Assembly: GCF_000429405.1 (NCBI RefSeq)
Contig: NZ_AUBU01000001.1
Location: 594,795 to 658,794, forward strand
Direction of reading: 5' to 3'
Length of the DNA stretch: 64,000 bases
From: Algoriphagus marincola DSM 16067
GTDB lineage: Bacteria > Bacteroidota > Bacteroidia > Cytophagales > Cyclobacteriaceae
Part shown: positions 54,429-62,327 of the stretch, one piece after another
Numbering within the stretch: position 1 is the stretch's first letter
Layout: the number at the start of each line of letters is the position of its first letter
Notes under the pieces: model-generated
The model's database searches: none
Told to the model about the DNA's origin: nothing
Seen by the model: the letters and a program-made list of their open reading frames with translations, nothing else
Made by a program: the position numbers and the translations under genes

Positions 54429-54457
54429 GACACAACTACTTTTAAACGCTACTTTTG
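54427..54457 (+). promoter_or_regulatory. Candidate curli operon promoter
   Basis: TTG (54427-54429), 20 nt, and TACTTTTG (54450-54457), which fit the Bacteroidota -33 and TAnnTTTG elements. The mRNA would have a leader of roughly 120 nt before curlin 1. Confidence 0.65.
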
Positions 54458-54583
54458 AAATGAAATACAAAAAATATATTCTGAAAAGCATAAAACTGTT
54501 CAAATTTTCTCAGCACTTCATAATCTGAACAATAAGACTATAACTTTAATTAATCTATTTCTAACAATTAACTATTTCAAATC

Positions 54584-55426
54584 ATGAAAAAATCAATTTT
54601 ATTCTTCGGTGCATTAGCTTTTACAGCTTCTGTTTCCTTTGCTCAAACTGGCGTTGGAAACAGCTCAACAACTGATCAAACAGGGAATAACAACACAGCT
54701 ACTGTTGATCAGCTAGGTAATGATAATATTTCTACCCTCCTTCAGGACGGTAACAGAAATATGGGTACAGTACAGCAGGGAGGATTTGGTGGAGGAGGAA
54801 CTCAGTCCAATAATGCTGAAGCCTTTATGAATCAAATAGGCAATGATAATGAGGCACTGATCCAGCAAAGACAAGGTTTTCCAGGTGGGACTGCCGCAAG
54901 CTATCATGAGATCATTCAAGACGGAAAAGAGAACTATGCTAGACTAAGAACCTTCAATGGAGGTAATGAGGGATTTGTTCTTCAGGTGGGGAATAGAAAC
55001 AATGCTGACGGAAGTCAATCATCTAGTGCACATTTGTTAGTTATCCAACAATTAGGAAATGATAACATGGCTGAAGTTGATCAACTAGGAGCAAGTAACA
55101 ATATTGCTTTCATCGGTCAGGATGGAAATGAAAATCAGGGTAAAACATACCAGAGAGGTGATGGTAATATCGCTGATTTCATCCAAGTAGGTAACAGAAA
55201 CCTTGCAGTGGATATTAATCAGCTAGGGGATGGTAACTTCTTCTTTATGGATCAAATTGGTAATGATAATGAATCTATCCTTCTTCAGGATGGGTCTTTC
55301 AATGATGCCTTTGTATTCATTGACGGTAACAACAATTTCACTCAGCTAACTCAGACAGGTAGCTTTAACTTCTCTGAGCAAATTCAAGCTGGAAATGGAA
55401 ACGTTTCAGTTGTAGTTCAAAATTAA
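54584..55426 (+). CDS. Curlin-repeat amyloid subunit 1
   Basis: A 280-residue exported protein (MKKSILFFGALAFTASVSFAQ) built of curlin-type repeats. About 16 QxGxxN units are seen (e.g. DQTGNNNTATVDQ, LQDGNRNMGTVQQ, DQIGNDNESILLQ). These repeats stack into the beta-helix of curli fibres, with Gln and Asn ladders. The first gene of the operon, next to the promoter and followed by an attenuating hairpin, it is likely to be made in the largest amount, so it may be the main fibre subunit (CsgA-like). E. coli CsgA has only 5 repeats, so these fibres would have larger subunits. Confidence 0.93.
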   Translation: MKKSILFFGALAFTASVSFAQTGVGNSSTTDQTGNNNTATVDQLGNDNISTLLQDGNRNMGTVQQGGFGGGGTQSNNAEAFMNQIGNDNEALIQQRQGFPGGTAASYHEIIQDGKENYARLRTFNGGNEGFVLQVGNRNNADGSQSSSAHLLVIQQLGNDNMAEVDQLGASNNIAFIGQDGNENQGKTYQRGDGNIADFIQVGNRNLAVDINQLGDGNFFFMDQIGNDNESILLQDGSFNDAFVFIDGNNNFTQLTQTGSFNFSEQIQAGNGNVSVVVQN

Positions 55427-55443
55427 TCTTAGATCTTTTAAAT

Positions 55444-55474
55444 ACTTGGCTAGGTTTTCCTAGCCAAGTTTTTT
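55444..55474 (+). terminator. Perfect 11-bp hairpin with T-tract between curlin genes 1 and 2
   Basis: ACTTGGCTAGG-TTTT-CCTAGCCAAGT (55444-55469) then TTTTT; the next ATG is only 5 nt past the T-tract. It should end or reduce transcription after the first curlin gene, leaving read-through for the rest. Confidence 0.88.
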
Positions 55475-55478
55475 CCTT

Positions 55479-56459
55479 ATGAAAAAATTTACCTTAGTAG
55501 TTGTCTTTTCCCTTTTTAGCTCTGTTCTGTTTGCACAGGGCTTTGGCAATGTAGCTACCTCTGATCAAGAAGGAGATAGGAACAGGTCTACTCAAAATCA
55601 AACTGGAGTAGAGAATGTTTCTGACGTAGTTCAGTTAGGGAACGAAAATACAGCGAGACTTCGTCAGCAAGGGTTTTCCAACGCGGCCTTCCAGGTTCAA
55701 GAAGGTAATCAGAACCTTGCTGCAGTTCGTCAGCTTGGGTTTGGAATGAATGTCGCAGATCAGCTTTCGTTAGGTAATAGAAATACCGCTCGGATTGGTC
55801 AGTTTGGTGCAGGGTTTAATCTAGCTTCACAAGATCAAGATGGTAATCGCAACCGTGCACGAATCGTTCAGGATAGTTTTAATGGAGGTCAAGTGATTGC
55901 ACCAAATTCTATTCAGTCTTCAAACTTGACTCCAAGTGATTTCTCCAATGAAGCATTTCAAACTCAAATAGGTAACCGGAATATTGCTAGAACCCTTCAA
56001 TTAGGGGATGACAATCTCCTAACTTCATTACAAGACGGAAATAGAAATTCTTTAGGTACTCGTCAAATTGGTGAGGGAAATGAAATTGATGTTTTGCAAT
56101 ATGGCAGAAGAAACTTTGCAGGCTCTAATTTCCGTGCAGATGTAGGTATCATTCAACGAGGTGATAATAATTTTGTATCACTTATTCAGGATGGTCTTAG
56201 AAATACTCATTTAACGACTCAAAGAGGTTTTGATAACGAATCTTTTCAAGACGCTTTAGGTAATGATAACAATGGAGAGGCATTTCAGCGTGGAGAAGAA
56301 AATTTAGCAGATCTTTTTCAGACCGGGGACTTCAATTCAGGGATCATTATTCAAAGAGGTCTATTGAATTCTTCGGTTATTGAGCAAACAGGTATTGGAA
56401 ATACTGCCATTTCTACTCAAACCGGATTTGGCAATTCTTCGTTAACAACACAGAACTAA
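55479..56459 (+). CDS. Curlin-repeat amyloid subunit 2
   Basis: A 326-residue exported protein (signal KKFTLVVVFSLFSSVLFAQ) with about 19 QxGxxN repeats (SDQEGDRNRSTQNQTGVEN, LQDGNRNSLGTRQIGEGN, TQRGFDNESFQ), more Arg-rich than subunit 1. The end FGNSSLTTQN is another repeat. It may be a second fibre subunit, expressed at a lower level because it is downstream of the hairpin. Separated from subunit 3 by only 11 nt. The two large curlins are paralogues by repeat type, but not tandem copies. Confidence 0.92.
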   Translation: MKKFTLVVVFSLFSSVLFAQGFGNVATSDQEGDRNRSTQNQTGVENVSDVVQLGNENTARLRQQGFSNAAFQVQEGNQNLAAVRQLGFGMNVADQLSLGNRNTARIGQFGAGFNLASQDQDGNRNRARIVQDSFNGGQVIAPNSIQSSNLTPSDFSNEAFQTQIGNRNIARTLQLGDDNLLTSLQDGNRNSLGTRQIGEGNEIDVLQYGRRNFAGSNFRADVGIIQRGDNNFVSLIQDGLRNTHLTTQRGFDNESFQDALGNDNNGEAFQRGEENLADLFQTGDFNSGIIIQRGLLNSSVIEQTGIGNTAISTQTGFGNSSLTTQN

Positions 56460-56470
56460 TTTAAAATTTT

Positions 56471-57130
56471 ATGAATAAGCCCAATTGTTTTTTTATCGCG
56501 GTAATTATCTTTTTGTCTGTTTCGCTTTCTGCATTCTCGCAAGAAAGTCAAGGTGAACGGGAGGAAGAATTGGTTTCAAATCAGATCATTTCACCTGAAG
56601 TCATGTTGCAAAGTAATAGTGCTTCTGTGATACAAGTGGGTAATCGGAATAATTCATCTGTTTTTCAGCAAGGTCAAAACTTGGTCATGTTGAGTCAAAA
56701 TGGAAATAATAATATCGGTTATATTGAACAATCTGGTGGCCAAAACCGTGCGATATTAACACAATTGGGCAATTCAAATGACGCCGGTCTTTGGACCATT
56801 GGCCAAAATATAACTTTAAATACAAATCAGGCAGGAAATAATAATAACATCAATGCGTACATTGAGAATGATGGTATAGGGGCACGAATTGCAATCCTCA
56901 ATCAACTGGGGAACAATAACCAGATTGATGTTGCTCTACTTGGTAATGGATTCATTGGTTCTGGTAATCAAACTTTTGAAGCAACTCAAATTGGTAATGG
57001 TTCAAGTTTAACTGCACTCATAGATCCTTTTCAATCTCCAGTATCAGTAACTCAAACTTCTGGGATAGGAGGTGCTGGTATGACTCTTAATATTTCCACT
57101 ACTACCTTTAATTTTCCAATGAGACAATAA
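56471..57130 (+). CDS. Curlin-repeat protein 3, possible CsgB-like nucleator
   Basis: A 219-residue exported protein (MNKPNCFFIAVIIFLSVSLSAFSQ). After a 25-residue acidic linker it has about 6 clear repeats (IQVGNRNNSSVFQQ, SQNGNNNIGYIEQSGGQN, NQAGNNNNINAY, NQLGNNNQIDVAL) and then a non-repeat tail ending TFNFPMRQ. Fewer and less regular repeats with a different C-terminus, next to the assembly genes, suit a minor or nucleating subunit like CsgB. That is inference; there is no sequence mark proving nucleation. Confidence 0.85.
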   Translation: MNKPNCFFIAVIIFLSVSLSAFSQESQGEREEELVSNQIISPEVMLQSNSASVIQVGNRNNSSVFQQGQNLVMLSQNGNNNIGYIEQSGGQNRAILTQLGNSNDAGLWTIGQNITLNTNQAGNNNNINAYIENDGIGARIAILNQLGNNNQIDVALLGNGFIGSGNQTFEATQIGNGSSLTALIDPFQSPVSVTQTSGIGGAGMTLNISTTTFNFPMRQ

Positions 57131-57190
57131 TTGTTGGAAAAGTCGCTTTTAATTGATTTATTTATTTTAAATTTTAATAAAGGCGTATAA

Positions 57191-57715
57191 ATGAAAAGGC
57201 TTTGGATTAATTTAAGTTTTTCTATTTTTATTTTCTGTTTTTCGACGAGTTATTCTTGGGCTCAGTCAGATACTACTAGGATTGCCTTGGATACTGCTAA
57301 GAAGGAGGCCACCATACAAGAACTTCAAACTCTCTTGGAATCAATAAAAAAGCAGGAGACGCAGAAAAAGAGTACAGATGTAGTTCTTGAAATTGATGGT
57401 CTTTTGATCGATGATACAAAGACGAAAAGTGGAAGAGACTTTTATGATTTCTTTTACCGAGATTGGGTTGCTCCTCCAGAGGCCAGTAATTATTCGATTT
57501 TCATTGTCGAAAAGCCATTCAGACTTAATACTACAACAGTAGAAATACTGATAAATGATATTACGGTTTTTCAATCCTTTCTACAGCCAAGAGCAGATGT
57601 TGTAGAAGAGTTAGCTAAGCAATCGATTGGGATCACTCAGCAGTATTTGATTCAATACGAAGAGTTAGTTAGGCAATTGGATGGAGAAGAAAGAAAAGGA
57701 ACAGGAATATTTTAA
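57191..57715 (+). CDS. csgE: CsgE, curli secretion specificity factor
   Basis: A 174-residue periplasmic protein (signal ends YSWAQ). In E. coli CsgE caps the CsgG pore and brings CsgA to it. Matching core: VLEIDGLLIDDTKTKSGRDFYDFFYRDW, then YSIFIVEKPFRLNTTTVEILINDITVFQSFLQPRAD, closely parallel to E. coli CsgE. The N-terminal ~55 residues after the signal are a charged extension (DTAKKEATIQELQTLLESIK) not found in E. coli. Located between curlin 3 and csgF. Confidence 0.93.
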   Translation: MKRLWINLSFSIFIFCFSTSYSWAQSDTTRIALDTAKKEATIQELQTLLESIKKQETQKKSTDVVLEIDGLLIDDTKTKSGRDFYDFFYRDWVAPPEASNYSIFIVEKPFRLNTTTVEILINDITVFQSFLQPRADVVEELAKQSIGITQQYLIQYEELVRQLDGEERKGTGIF

Positions 57716-57727
57716 ATACACTACCAA

Positions 57728-58150
57728 ATGAAAAAAGTCATATTATTCGCTTTTGTATTTTCTTTGGTTGGGTTATCAGATTTATTCGCCCAACGATTAG
57801 TCTATACTCCCCAAAACCCTGCATTTGGAGGAAATACATTTAATTATCAGTGGTTGTTGAGCTCAGCTCAAGCTCAGGATACTTTTGAAGATCCCGCTAG
57901 TAGGGAGGATCGGTTTGGTTTTGGACAGGACCCTTTAAACGATTTCTCAGAAAGTTTAAACCGACAAATTTTAAGTAGACTTTCCAGAGAGATTATTGAT
58001 AGGCAATTTGGAGAAGAGTCATTAGAGTCAGGGACTTATAATTTAGGAGACTATCAAATCGATATTTCAAATTCAGGTTCAGGACTCATTGTCACCATTA
58101 TTGATAATGTAACAGGAGCCACCTCAGTAATTGAGGTTCCATTTTTTTAA
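57728..58150 (+). CDS. csgF: CsgF, curli assembly factor
   Basis: A 140-residue exported protein (signal MKKVILFAFVFSLVGLSDLFAQ). The mature N-terminus RLVYTPQNPAFGGNTFNYQWLLSSAQAQ matches E. coli CsgF, which inserts into the CsgG pore from outside and links it to the nucleator CsgB. The C-terminal part (YQIDISNSGSGLIVTIIDNVTGATSVIEVPFF) is likewise typical. Placed 12 nt after csgE and 13 nt before csgG, so clearly co-transcribed. Confidence 0.93.
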   Translation: MKKVILFAFVFSLVGLSDLFAQRLVYTPQNPAFGGNTFNYQWLLSSAQAQDTFEDPASREDRFGFGQDPLNDFSESLNRQILSRLSREIIDRQFGEESLESGTYNLGDYQIDISNSGSGLIVTIIDNVTGATSVIEVPFF

Positions 58151-58163
58151 CCAAAAAAGTTAA

Positions 58164-59564
58164 ATGCAACTCAAATCTATTCACGGCTACAAAAGGTTTA
58201 TTTTTGTAGTTTTATTGTTAGTTCTATGTTTCGGATACGGCTGTGCTCCATCTTTTTATCAACCTTTTAATGATAGAGATGCTCGTTTAGGTCCTGAGAC
58301 ACCTTTCAAATCGGAATTGCTTGGTTTGCCTGAGCCTGCTGAGCCTATTTTTGTAGCAGTCTACAAGTTTCGAGATCAAACAGGACAATATAAGGAGTCA
58401 AACGTGGGTGCAAACTGGTCAACGGCAGTCACCCAGGGAGCTACCAATATCTTAATTCGGGCTTTGGAAGAATCTGGTTGGTTTGTTCCAATCGAGCGGG
58501 AGAATATTTCAAATCTTTTGAATGAGCGTAAAATTATTCGTTCCAGTAGGGAACAATATGAAGGTACTACAAACATTCTTCTGCCGCCACTCCTTTTTGC
58601 AGGAGTACTATTAGAAGGAGGAATTATTTCTTATGAAACGAATATTTTCACCGGAGGTGCGGGTGTTCGATATTTTGGAGCAGATGCATCATCTCAATAC
58701 CGAGAGGATCGGGTTAGTATTTATCTAAGAGCTGTCTCCACCAATAATGGAAAGATTTTGAAGACTGTTTACACAACTAAATCTATCCTTTCCCAAGAAG
58801 TTTCAGCTGGGTTTTTCCGGTATGTTAAATTTAAAAGACTCTTAGAGGCTGAAACCGGATATACTTACAACGAACCCACTGAAATGGCTATTACAGAGGC
58901 TGTAGAAAAGGCCGTTCATAGTATGATTTTAGAGGGAGTTGTGGACGGTTTGTGGAATTTTAAATCAGAAAATGATACCACTGCCCAAGTCATGCAGGCT
59001 TATCAGTTAGAAAAAGAGGAGAATCAAAAAACTGATTATATAGGAAGACTACACCAAGGGGTGGACCGATCCAATATATTTTTATCCCTAAGTGGAAATT
59101 TCCAAACTTACGTAGGAGATTACTCTAGAACGGCATTCAGACCAGGTTTTACGGGTTCTTTAGCATTCAAGTTATCTAATTCACTTTATATGGAGGGAGG
59201 CTTTGGTTTTCATCAAATAGAGGTGCCTGAATTGTTTAGATCGGTTGATTACCACGGTGATTTAAGCCTTTTGTATATGGCTAATTCGACTGGTAAGCTA
59301 TCGCCTTTTGTATCTGTAGGAGCGGGCTCCTTTTTTGATTTCACTGATCAGGTAGGTTTTTCTCAAAATACCTACTTACCATATGTAAAATATGGTGGAG
59401 GATTGGAGTATATGTTATCAGGGGGCACAGCACTCACTGGTAAGCTTTTTCTAAACCAAATGCTAAATGATCAATATGATGGCATTGAGTCAGGAAGCTT
59501 TAATGATTTGATATGGGGAGTGAATTTAGGATTACGATTTTATATAGGAAATAATGCAAAATAA
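58164..59564 (+). CDS. csgG: CsgG curli secretion channel with a fused C-terminal beta-barrel
   Basis: Outer-membrane lipoprotein (lipobox Cys27 in CFGYGC) that forms the nonameric curli export pore. Residues ~50-280 match CsgG: VYKFRDQTGQYKESNVGANWSTAV, LLNERKIIRSSREQYEG, GAGVRYFGADASSQYREDRV, TKSILSQEVSAGFFRYVKFKRLLEAETGYTYNEP. Residues ~300-466 are extra relative to E. coli CsgG (277 aa) and look like an 8-stranded OmpA-type barrel (NIFLSLSGNFQTYVGDYSRTAF through WGVNLGLRFYIG). In the constriction loop N84-W85 align with E. coli N55-F56, whereas the Tyr51 equivalent is missing. Confidence 0.95.
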   Translation: MQLKSIHGYKRFIFVVLLLVLCFGYGCAPSFYQPFNDRDARLGPETPFKSELLGLPEPAEPIFVAVYKFRDQTGQYKESNVGANWSTAVTQGATNILIRALEESGWFVPIERENISNLLNERKIIRSSREQYEGTTNILLPPLLFAGVLLEGGIISYETNIFTGGAGVRYFGADASSQYREDRVSIYLRAVSTNNGKILKTVYTTKSILSQEVSAGFFRYVKFKRLLEAETGYTYNEPTEMAITEAVEKAVHSMILEGVVDGLWNFKSENDTTAQVMQAYQLEKEENQKTDYIGRLHQGVDRSNIFLSLSGNFQTYVGDYSRTAFRPGFTGSLAFKLSNSLYMEGGFGFHQIEVPELFRSVDYHGDLSLLYMANSTGKLSPFVSVGAGSFFDFTDQVGFSQNTYLPYVKYGGGLEYMLSGGTALTGKLFLNQMLNDQYDGIESGSFNDLIWGVNLGLRFYIGNNAK

Positions 59565-60201
59565 AAAAATAGGGGGCTTTTTGCTCGTTGTCTTTCTGAT
59601 CTTTACTACAGCATGTGAAGAAGAAACTTTTGACATTGAGCGTTTCGGATCCATATCTGGGATAGTCGTGGATGGTGATACTTACGAGCCATTGCAAGGA
59701 GTGCTTATTACGACTACTCCATCTAGCAATGCCGTATTGACTGACGAAGGTGGGACCTTTCAATTAGAAAAGATTAAGGATGGTGATGTTGTCATTACTG
59801 CCAGAAAAAAAGATTTTCTAAATGGAACGATTAACGTCGCTGTTTATGAGGAAGAGAATACTGCGGTCACCTTTTTTCTTTTAGAGGATGAAAATAATGT
59901 AGGAAGTGTAATACTCTCTGATCCAGTTCCAGGAAATGGAGCTGTCAATCAAGATCTGAGTTTTACTTTCTCTTGGAATGTGGATCAGGAGAATCCAGGT
60001 ATTCCATTGGCTTATTCAGTATTCATTTTTGAATCAAATAGTACTGTACAGGATTTGGTGGGTGAGAACTTGCCTACTAATGAGGCCAATGTCACAGGTT
60101 TGAAACCAAATACTACCTACTTCTGGTATGTGGTTGCAAAGTATGAAGGAAGGAATGTAGCAAATAGCCCTACTTGGACTTTTGCTACTGGTGATCAATA
60201 A
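59554..60201 (+). CDS. Curli-operon lipoprotein with carboxypeptidase-regulatory and FnIII-like domains
   Basis: A 215-residue SPII lipoprotein (LVVFLIFTTACEEE, Cys21). Residues ~30-105 are a CarboxypepD_reg-like beta-sandwich (GSISGIVVDGDTYEPLQGVLITTTPSSNAVLTDEGG). Residues ~115-213 are an FnIII-like domain (NVTGLKPNTTYFWYVVAKYEG). It overlaps csgG by 11 nt, so it is certainly part of the operon. E. coli's CsgC/CsgH have no visible counterpart here, and this may be a periplasmic or surface helper for the fibre. Role inferred from position only. Confidence 0.88.
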   Translation: MQNKKIGGFLLVVFLIFTTACEEETFDIERFGSISGIVVDGDTYEPLQGVLITTTPSSNAVLTDEGGTFQLEKIKDGDVVITARKKDFLNGTINVAVYEEENTAVTFFLLEDENNVGSVILSDPVPGNGAVNQDLSFTFSWNVDQENPGIPLAYSVFIFESNSTVQDLVGENLPTNEANVTGLKPNTTYFWYVVAKYEGRNVANSPTWTFATGDQ

Positions 60202-60212
60202 ATAATTATTGA

Positions 60213-61226
60213 ATGGTGTTGAGGGCTCTACTTATTGGTAAAAACCCGATTCTAGAATCAAATTTGATTCAGGTTCTTGATGAGATTTCGTCCAAATTTA
60301 TTTTAGATAAAATAATTTTGGATGAAGCCTTACCTTCCTATGAGTATTTTGAAAAATTTGATTTTATTTTTTTTGACGATCATAGCTGTAAGCGGGAGTG
60401 GCTTAAATTCCATCGTAAGCTTAAACCTGTATTTTTAGAAAATAATGTTTCTTTTTTTCTGGTTCTAGGAAAAACCTGTGGCAAGGAAGAAATTTATATT
60501 GCTCTCGAGGCGGGAGTGGAAAATATCTTATTTCTACCCTTGGATTTAAGTAGTGCAATAAATAAGCTCAAGAATTCTCAAGATAAAAAAAAGTTTTTTA
60601 GTTTTTATAATTCTAAAGATTATAAACTATTTTTTGATAATTCGAGTAATCCCAAAATGTTTGTAAAAAGAGGTGTTGTAGAGCGTGCAAATCATGCTTT
60701 TTTTAAAAGTGCCAGCTTACTAAATGAGAAAAGTATTATCGGAAAAGAATTCTTTAAACTTTTTGATTTCGAATCAGACGAGTCGAATTCTTTAAATATG
60801 CAACGGTTTGAACACCAGTTAGTAAAGTCGGTCGAATTCTTAAATGTGAGATTGCGTCAAAACAATGAGTTATTCCATATTCGAACCATTAGTGTTTCTA
60901 ATAGATCTTCCAGATTTATTGCTGAAATTCATCCGGTATCAAAGCCTCAAAAAGAGTCTTTCAAGGACCTTTATCTTTTAACAAACGAGAACTACCAGGA
61001 ACATAACAACAATGGCTTTTCAAATGATTATGAAAAGCTTACAAAAAGGGAAAGGCAGGTTTTAGACCTTTCATCCAAAGGTCTACCACTTAAAGAGATC
61101 GCGCAAAACCTTGGCTTATCAAAGCGAACTGTTGAAAGGCATCGAGCTAATATTATGCAGAAGGCTGATGCGCATAATATTTTGGAGGCAATTTTATTCT
61201 TTTCTGATTCTGAGGTTAGAGTTTGA
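60213..61226 (+). CDS. Receiver-like/PAS/LuxR-HTH regulator at the end of the curli operon
   Basis: A 337-residue protein. Residues ~1-125 resemble a response-regulator receiver (VLRALLIGKNPILESNLIQVL, then DFIFFDDHSC and ALEAGVENILFLPLD) but the conserved Lys of the active site is replaced. Residues ~140-250 resemble a PAS domain (VVERANHAFFKSASLLNEKSIIGKEFFKLF). Residues ~273-330 are a LuxR HTH (LTKRERQVLDLSSKGLPLKEIAQNLGLSKRTVERHRANIM). CsgD, the E. coli curli activator, is also an atypical receiver plus LuxR HTH, so this is a plausible analogue encoded in the operon. The 3' end overlaps the convergent dehydrogenase gene by 11 nt. Confidence 0.85.
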   Translation: MVLRALLIGKNPILESNLIQVLDEISSKFILDKIILDEALPSYEYFEKFDFIFFDDHSCKREWLKFHRKLKPVFLENNVSFFLVLGKTCGKEEIYIALEAGVENILFLPLDLSSAINKLKNSQDKKKFFSFYNSKDYKLFFDNSSNPKMFVKRGVVERANHAFFKSASLLNEKSIIGKEFFKLFDFESDESNSLNMQRFEHQLVKSVEFLNVRLRQNNELFHIRTISVSNRSSRFIAEIHPVSKPQKESFKDLYLLTNENYQEHNNNGFSNDYEKLTKRERQVLDLSSKGLPLKEIAQNLGLSKRTVERHRANIMQKADAHNILEAILFFSDSEVRV

Positions 61227-62172
61227 TTGGAAAAAATTTCGGTAAGTTCTCTAAAATATCTTTTGTCATTTCTTTCAGACCGTAGGTTGGTTTCCAGCCC
61301 CAGTGATCTCTGGCAAAATGGTCATCGATGCTATCTGGCCAGCCATCAGCAATCTGCTGACGGAAATCAGGCTCATAGTTGATTTTGAAATCAGGGTGGT
61401 GCTCCAATATACTTTCATAGATATCCTTTGGCGAAAAGCTCATCCCTGCCAAATTGTAGCTTGACCGTATTTTGACATTTTCAATTGGTGCTTCCATGAG
61501 GTCTATGGTGGCTTTGATGGCATCAGGCATGTACATCATCGGCAGCATGGAGTCTTCCCTTAAAAAGCATGTAAATTTCTCTCCATTTAAGGCTTTGTGG
61601 TATATATCCACTGCGTAGTCAGTCGTGCCTCCTCCGGGTAGTGCCTTGTATCCAATGAGTCCAGGATATCTCAAGCTTCTAACGTCTACTCCATATTTTT
61701 GGAAGTAATATTCGCACCATCTTTCTCCGGCCTGCTTTGAAATACCATAGACAGTATTGGGTTCTTTTACACAATATTGAGGTGTATTGATCTTTGGAGT
61801 ATTGGGTCCAAATACAGCAATAGAAGAAGGCCAATAAATTTTATCTAGATTGAATTCCCTAGCCAATTCTAATACAAAAAGAAGACTTTCCATATTAAGC
61901 TCCCATGCAAAAAGAGGCCGTTTTTCCCCCGTTGCCGAAAGCACAGCGGCAAGATGATAAATCTGTGTAATTTTTTCGTTTTTAACTAAGCTTCGGACAC
62001 TCTCTTGATCCATGATATCCAAAACCTGAAATCTACAGAAGTCAAATTTTTCCTTTGCGTCTGCATTTAAGTCTGTAGCGATGACATGTTCCGAACCAAA
62101 TCGGTCTGTAAGGGCTTTGGTAAGTTCAGATCCGAGCTGTCCTGCAGCTCCAATTACTAGGATTTTTTCCAT
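61216..62172 (-). CDS. SDR-type L-threonine 3-dehydrogenase
   Basis: An extended SDR of 318 residues that oxidises L-threonine with NAD+ to 2-amino-3-ketobutyrate. Motifs: LVIGAAGQLGSELTKAL (NAD), ISS-type active site YGISKQAGERW (Tyr-Lys), and the diagnostic RSLRYPGLIGYKALPGGGTTDYAVDIYHKAL. The partner enzyme, kbl, is divergently transcribed 155 nt away, giving threonine to glycine plus acetyl-CoA. It is not of the zinc MDR type (E. coli Tdh). The 3' end overlaps the curli regulator by 11 nt. Confidence 0.92.
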   Translation of the reverse strand: MEKILVIGAAGQLGSELTKALTDRFGSEHVIATDLNADAKEKFDFCRFQVLDIMDQESVRSLVKNEKITQIYHLAAVLSATGEKRPLFAWELNMESLLFVLELAREFNLDKIYWPSSIAVFGPNTPKINTPQYCVKEPNTVYGISKQAGERWCEYYFQKYGVDVRSLRYPGLIGYKALPGGGTTDYAVDIYHKALNGEKFTCFLREDSMLPMMYMPDAIKATIDLMEAPIENVKIRSSYNLAGMSFSPKDIYESILEHHPDFKINYEPDFRQQIADGWPDSIDDHFARDHWGWKPTYGLKEMTKDILENLPKFFPIKL

Positions 62173-62219
62173 GAGAAAGGAGTAAATTCTTCCCGGCTAG
62201 TGATGCCTGGCTTTTTGAT

Positions 62220-62227
62220 TATATTTG
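62220..62227 (+). promoter_or_regulatory. -7 like box for kbl
   Basis: TATATTTG fits TAnnTTTG and lies about 100 nt ahead of kbl. No -33 TTTG at the usual distance. Weak. Confidence 0.25.
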
Positions 62228-62239
62228 GGTTTGCTTGCG

Positions 62240-62247
62240 CAAAAGTA
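62240..62247 (-). promoter_or_regulatory. -7 like box for the threonine dehydrogenase gene
   Basis: CAAAAGTA, i.e. TACTTTTG on the minus strand, identical to the curli -7 box, 67 nt ahead of the start at 62172. No -33 found. Weak. Confidence 0.3.
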
Positions 62248-62327
62248 ATAAAAAACCGATGTCCCATGGCGTTTTTTGACGAATGGGAAATCAATAAAAA
62301 GAATAAGCTGATCAAAAACCAATCAAC

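Noticed and set aside
54584..57130. Dense short repeats that could look like a CRISPR array
   Set aside because: The repeats are curlin repeats in an open reading frame with variable spacing; they are protein-level repeats, without the fixed repeats and unique spacers of CRISPR.
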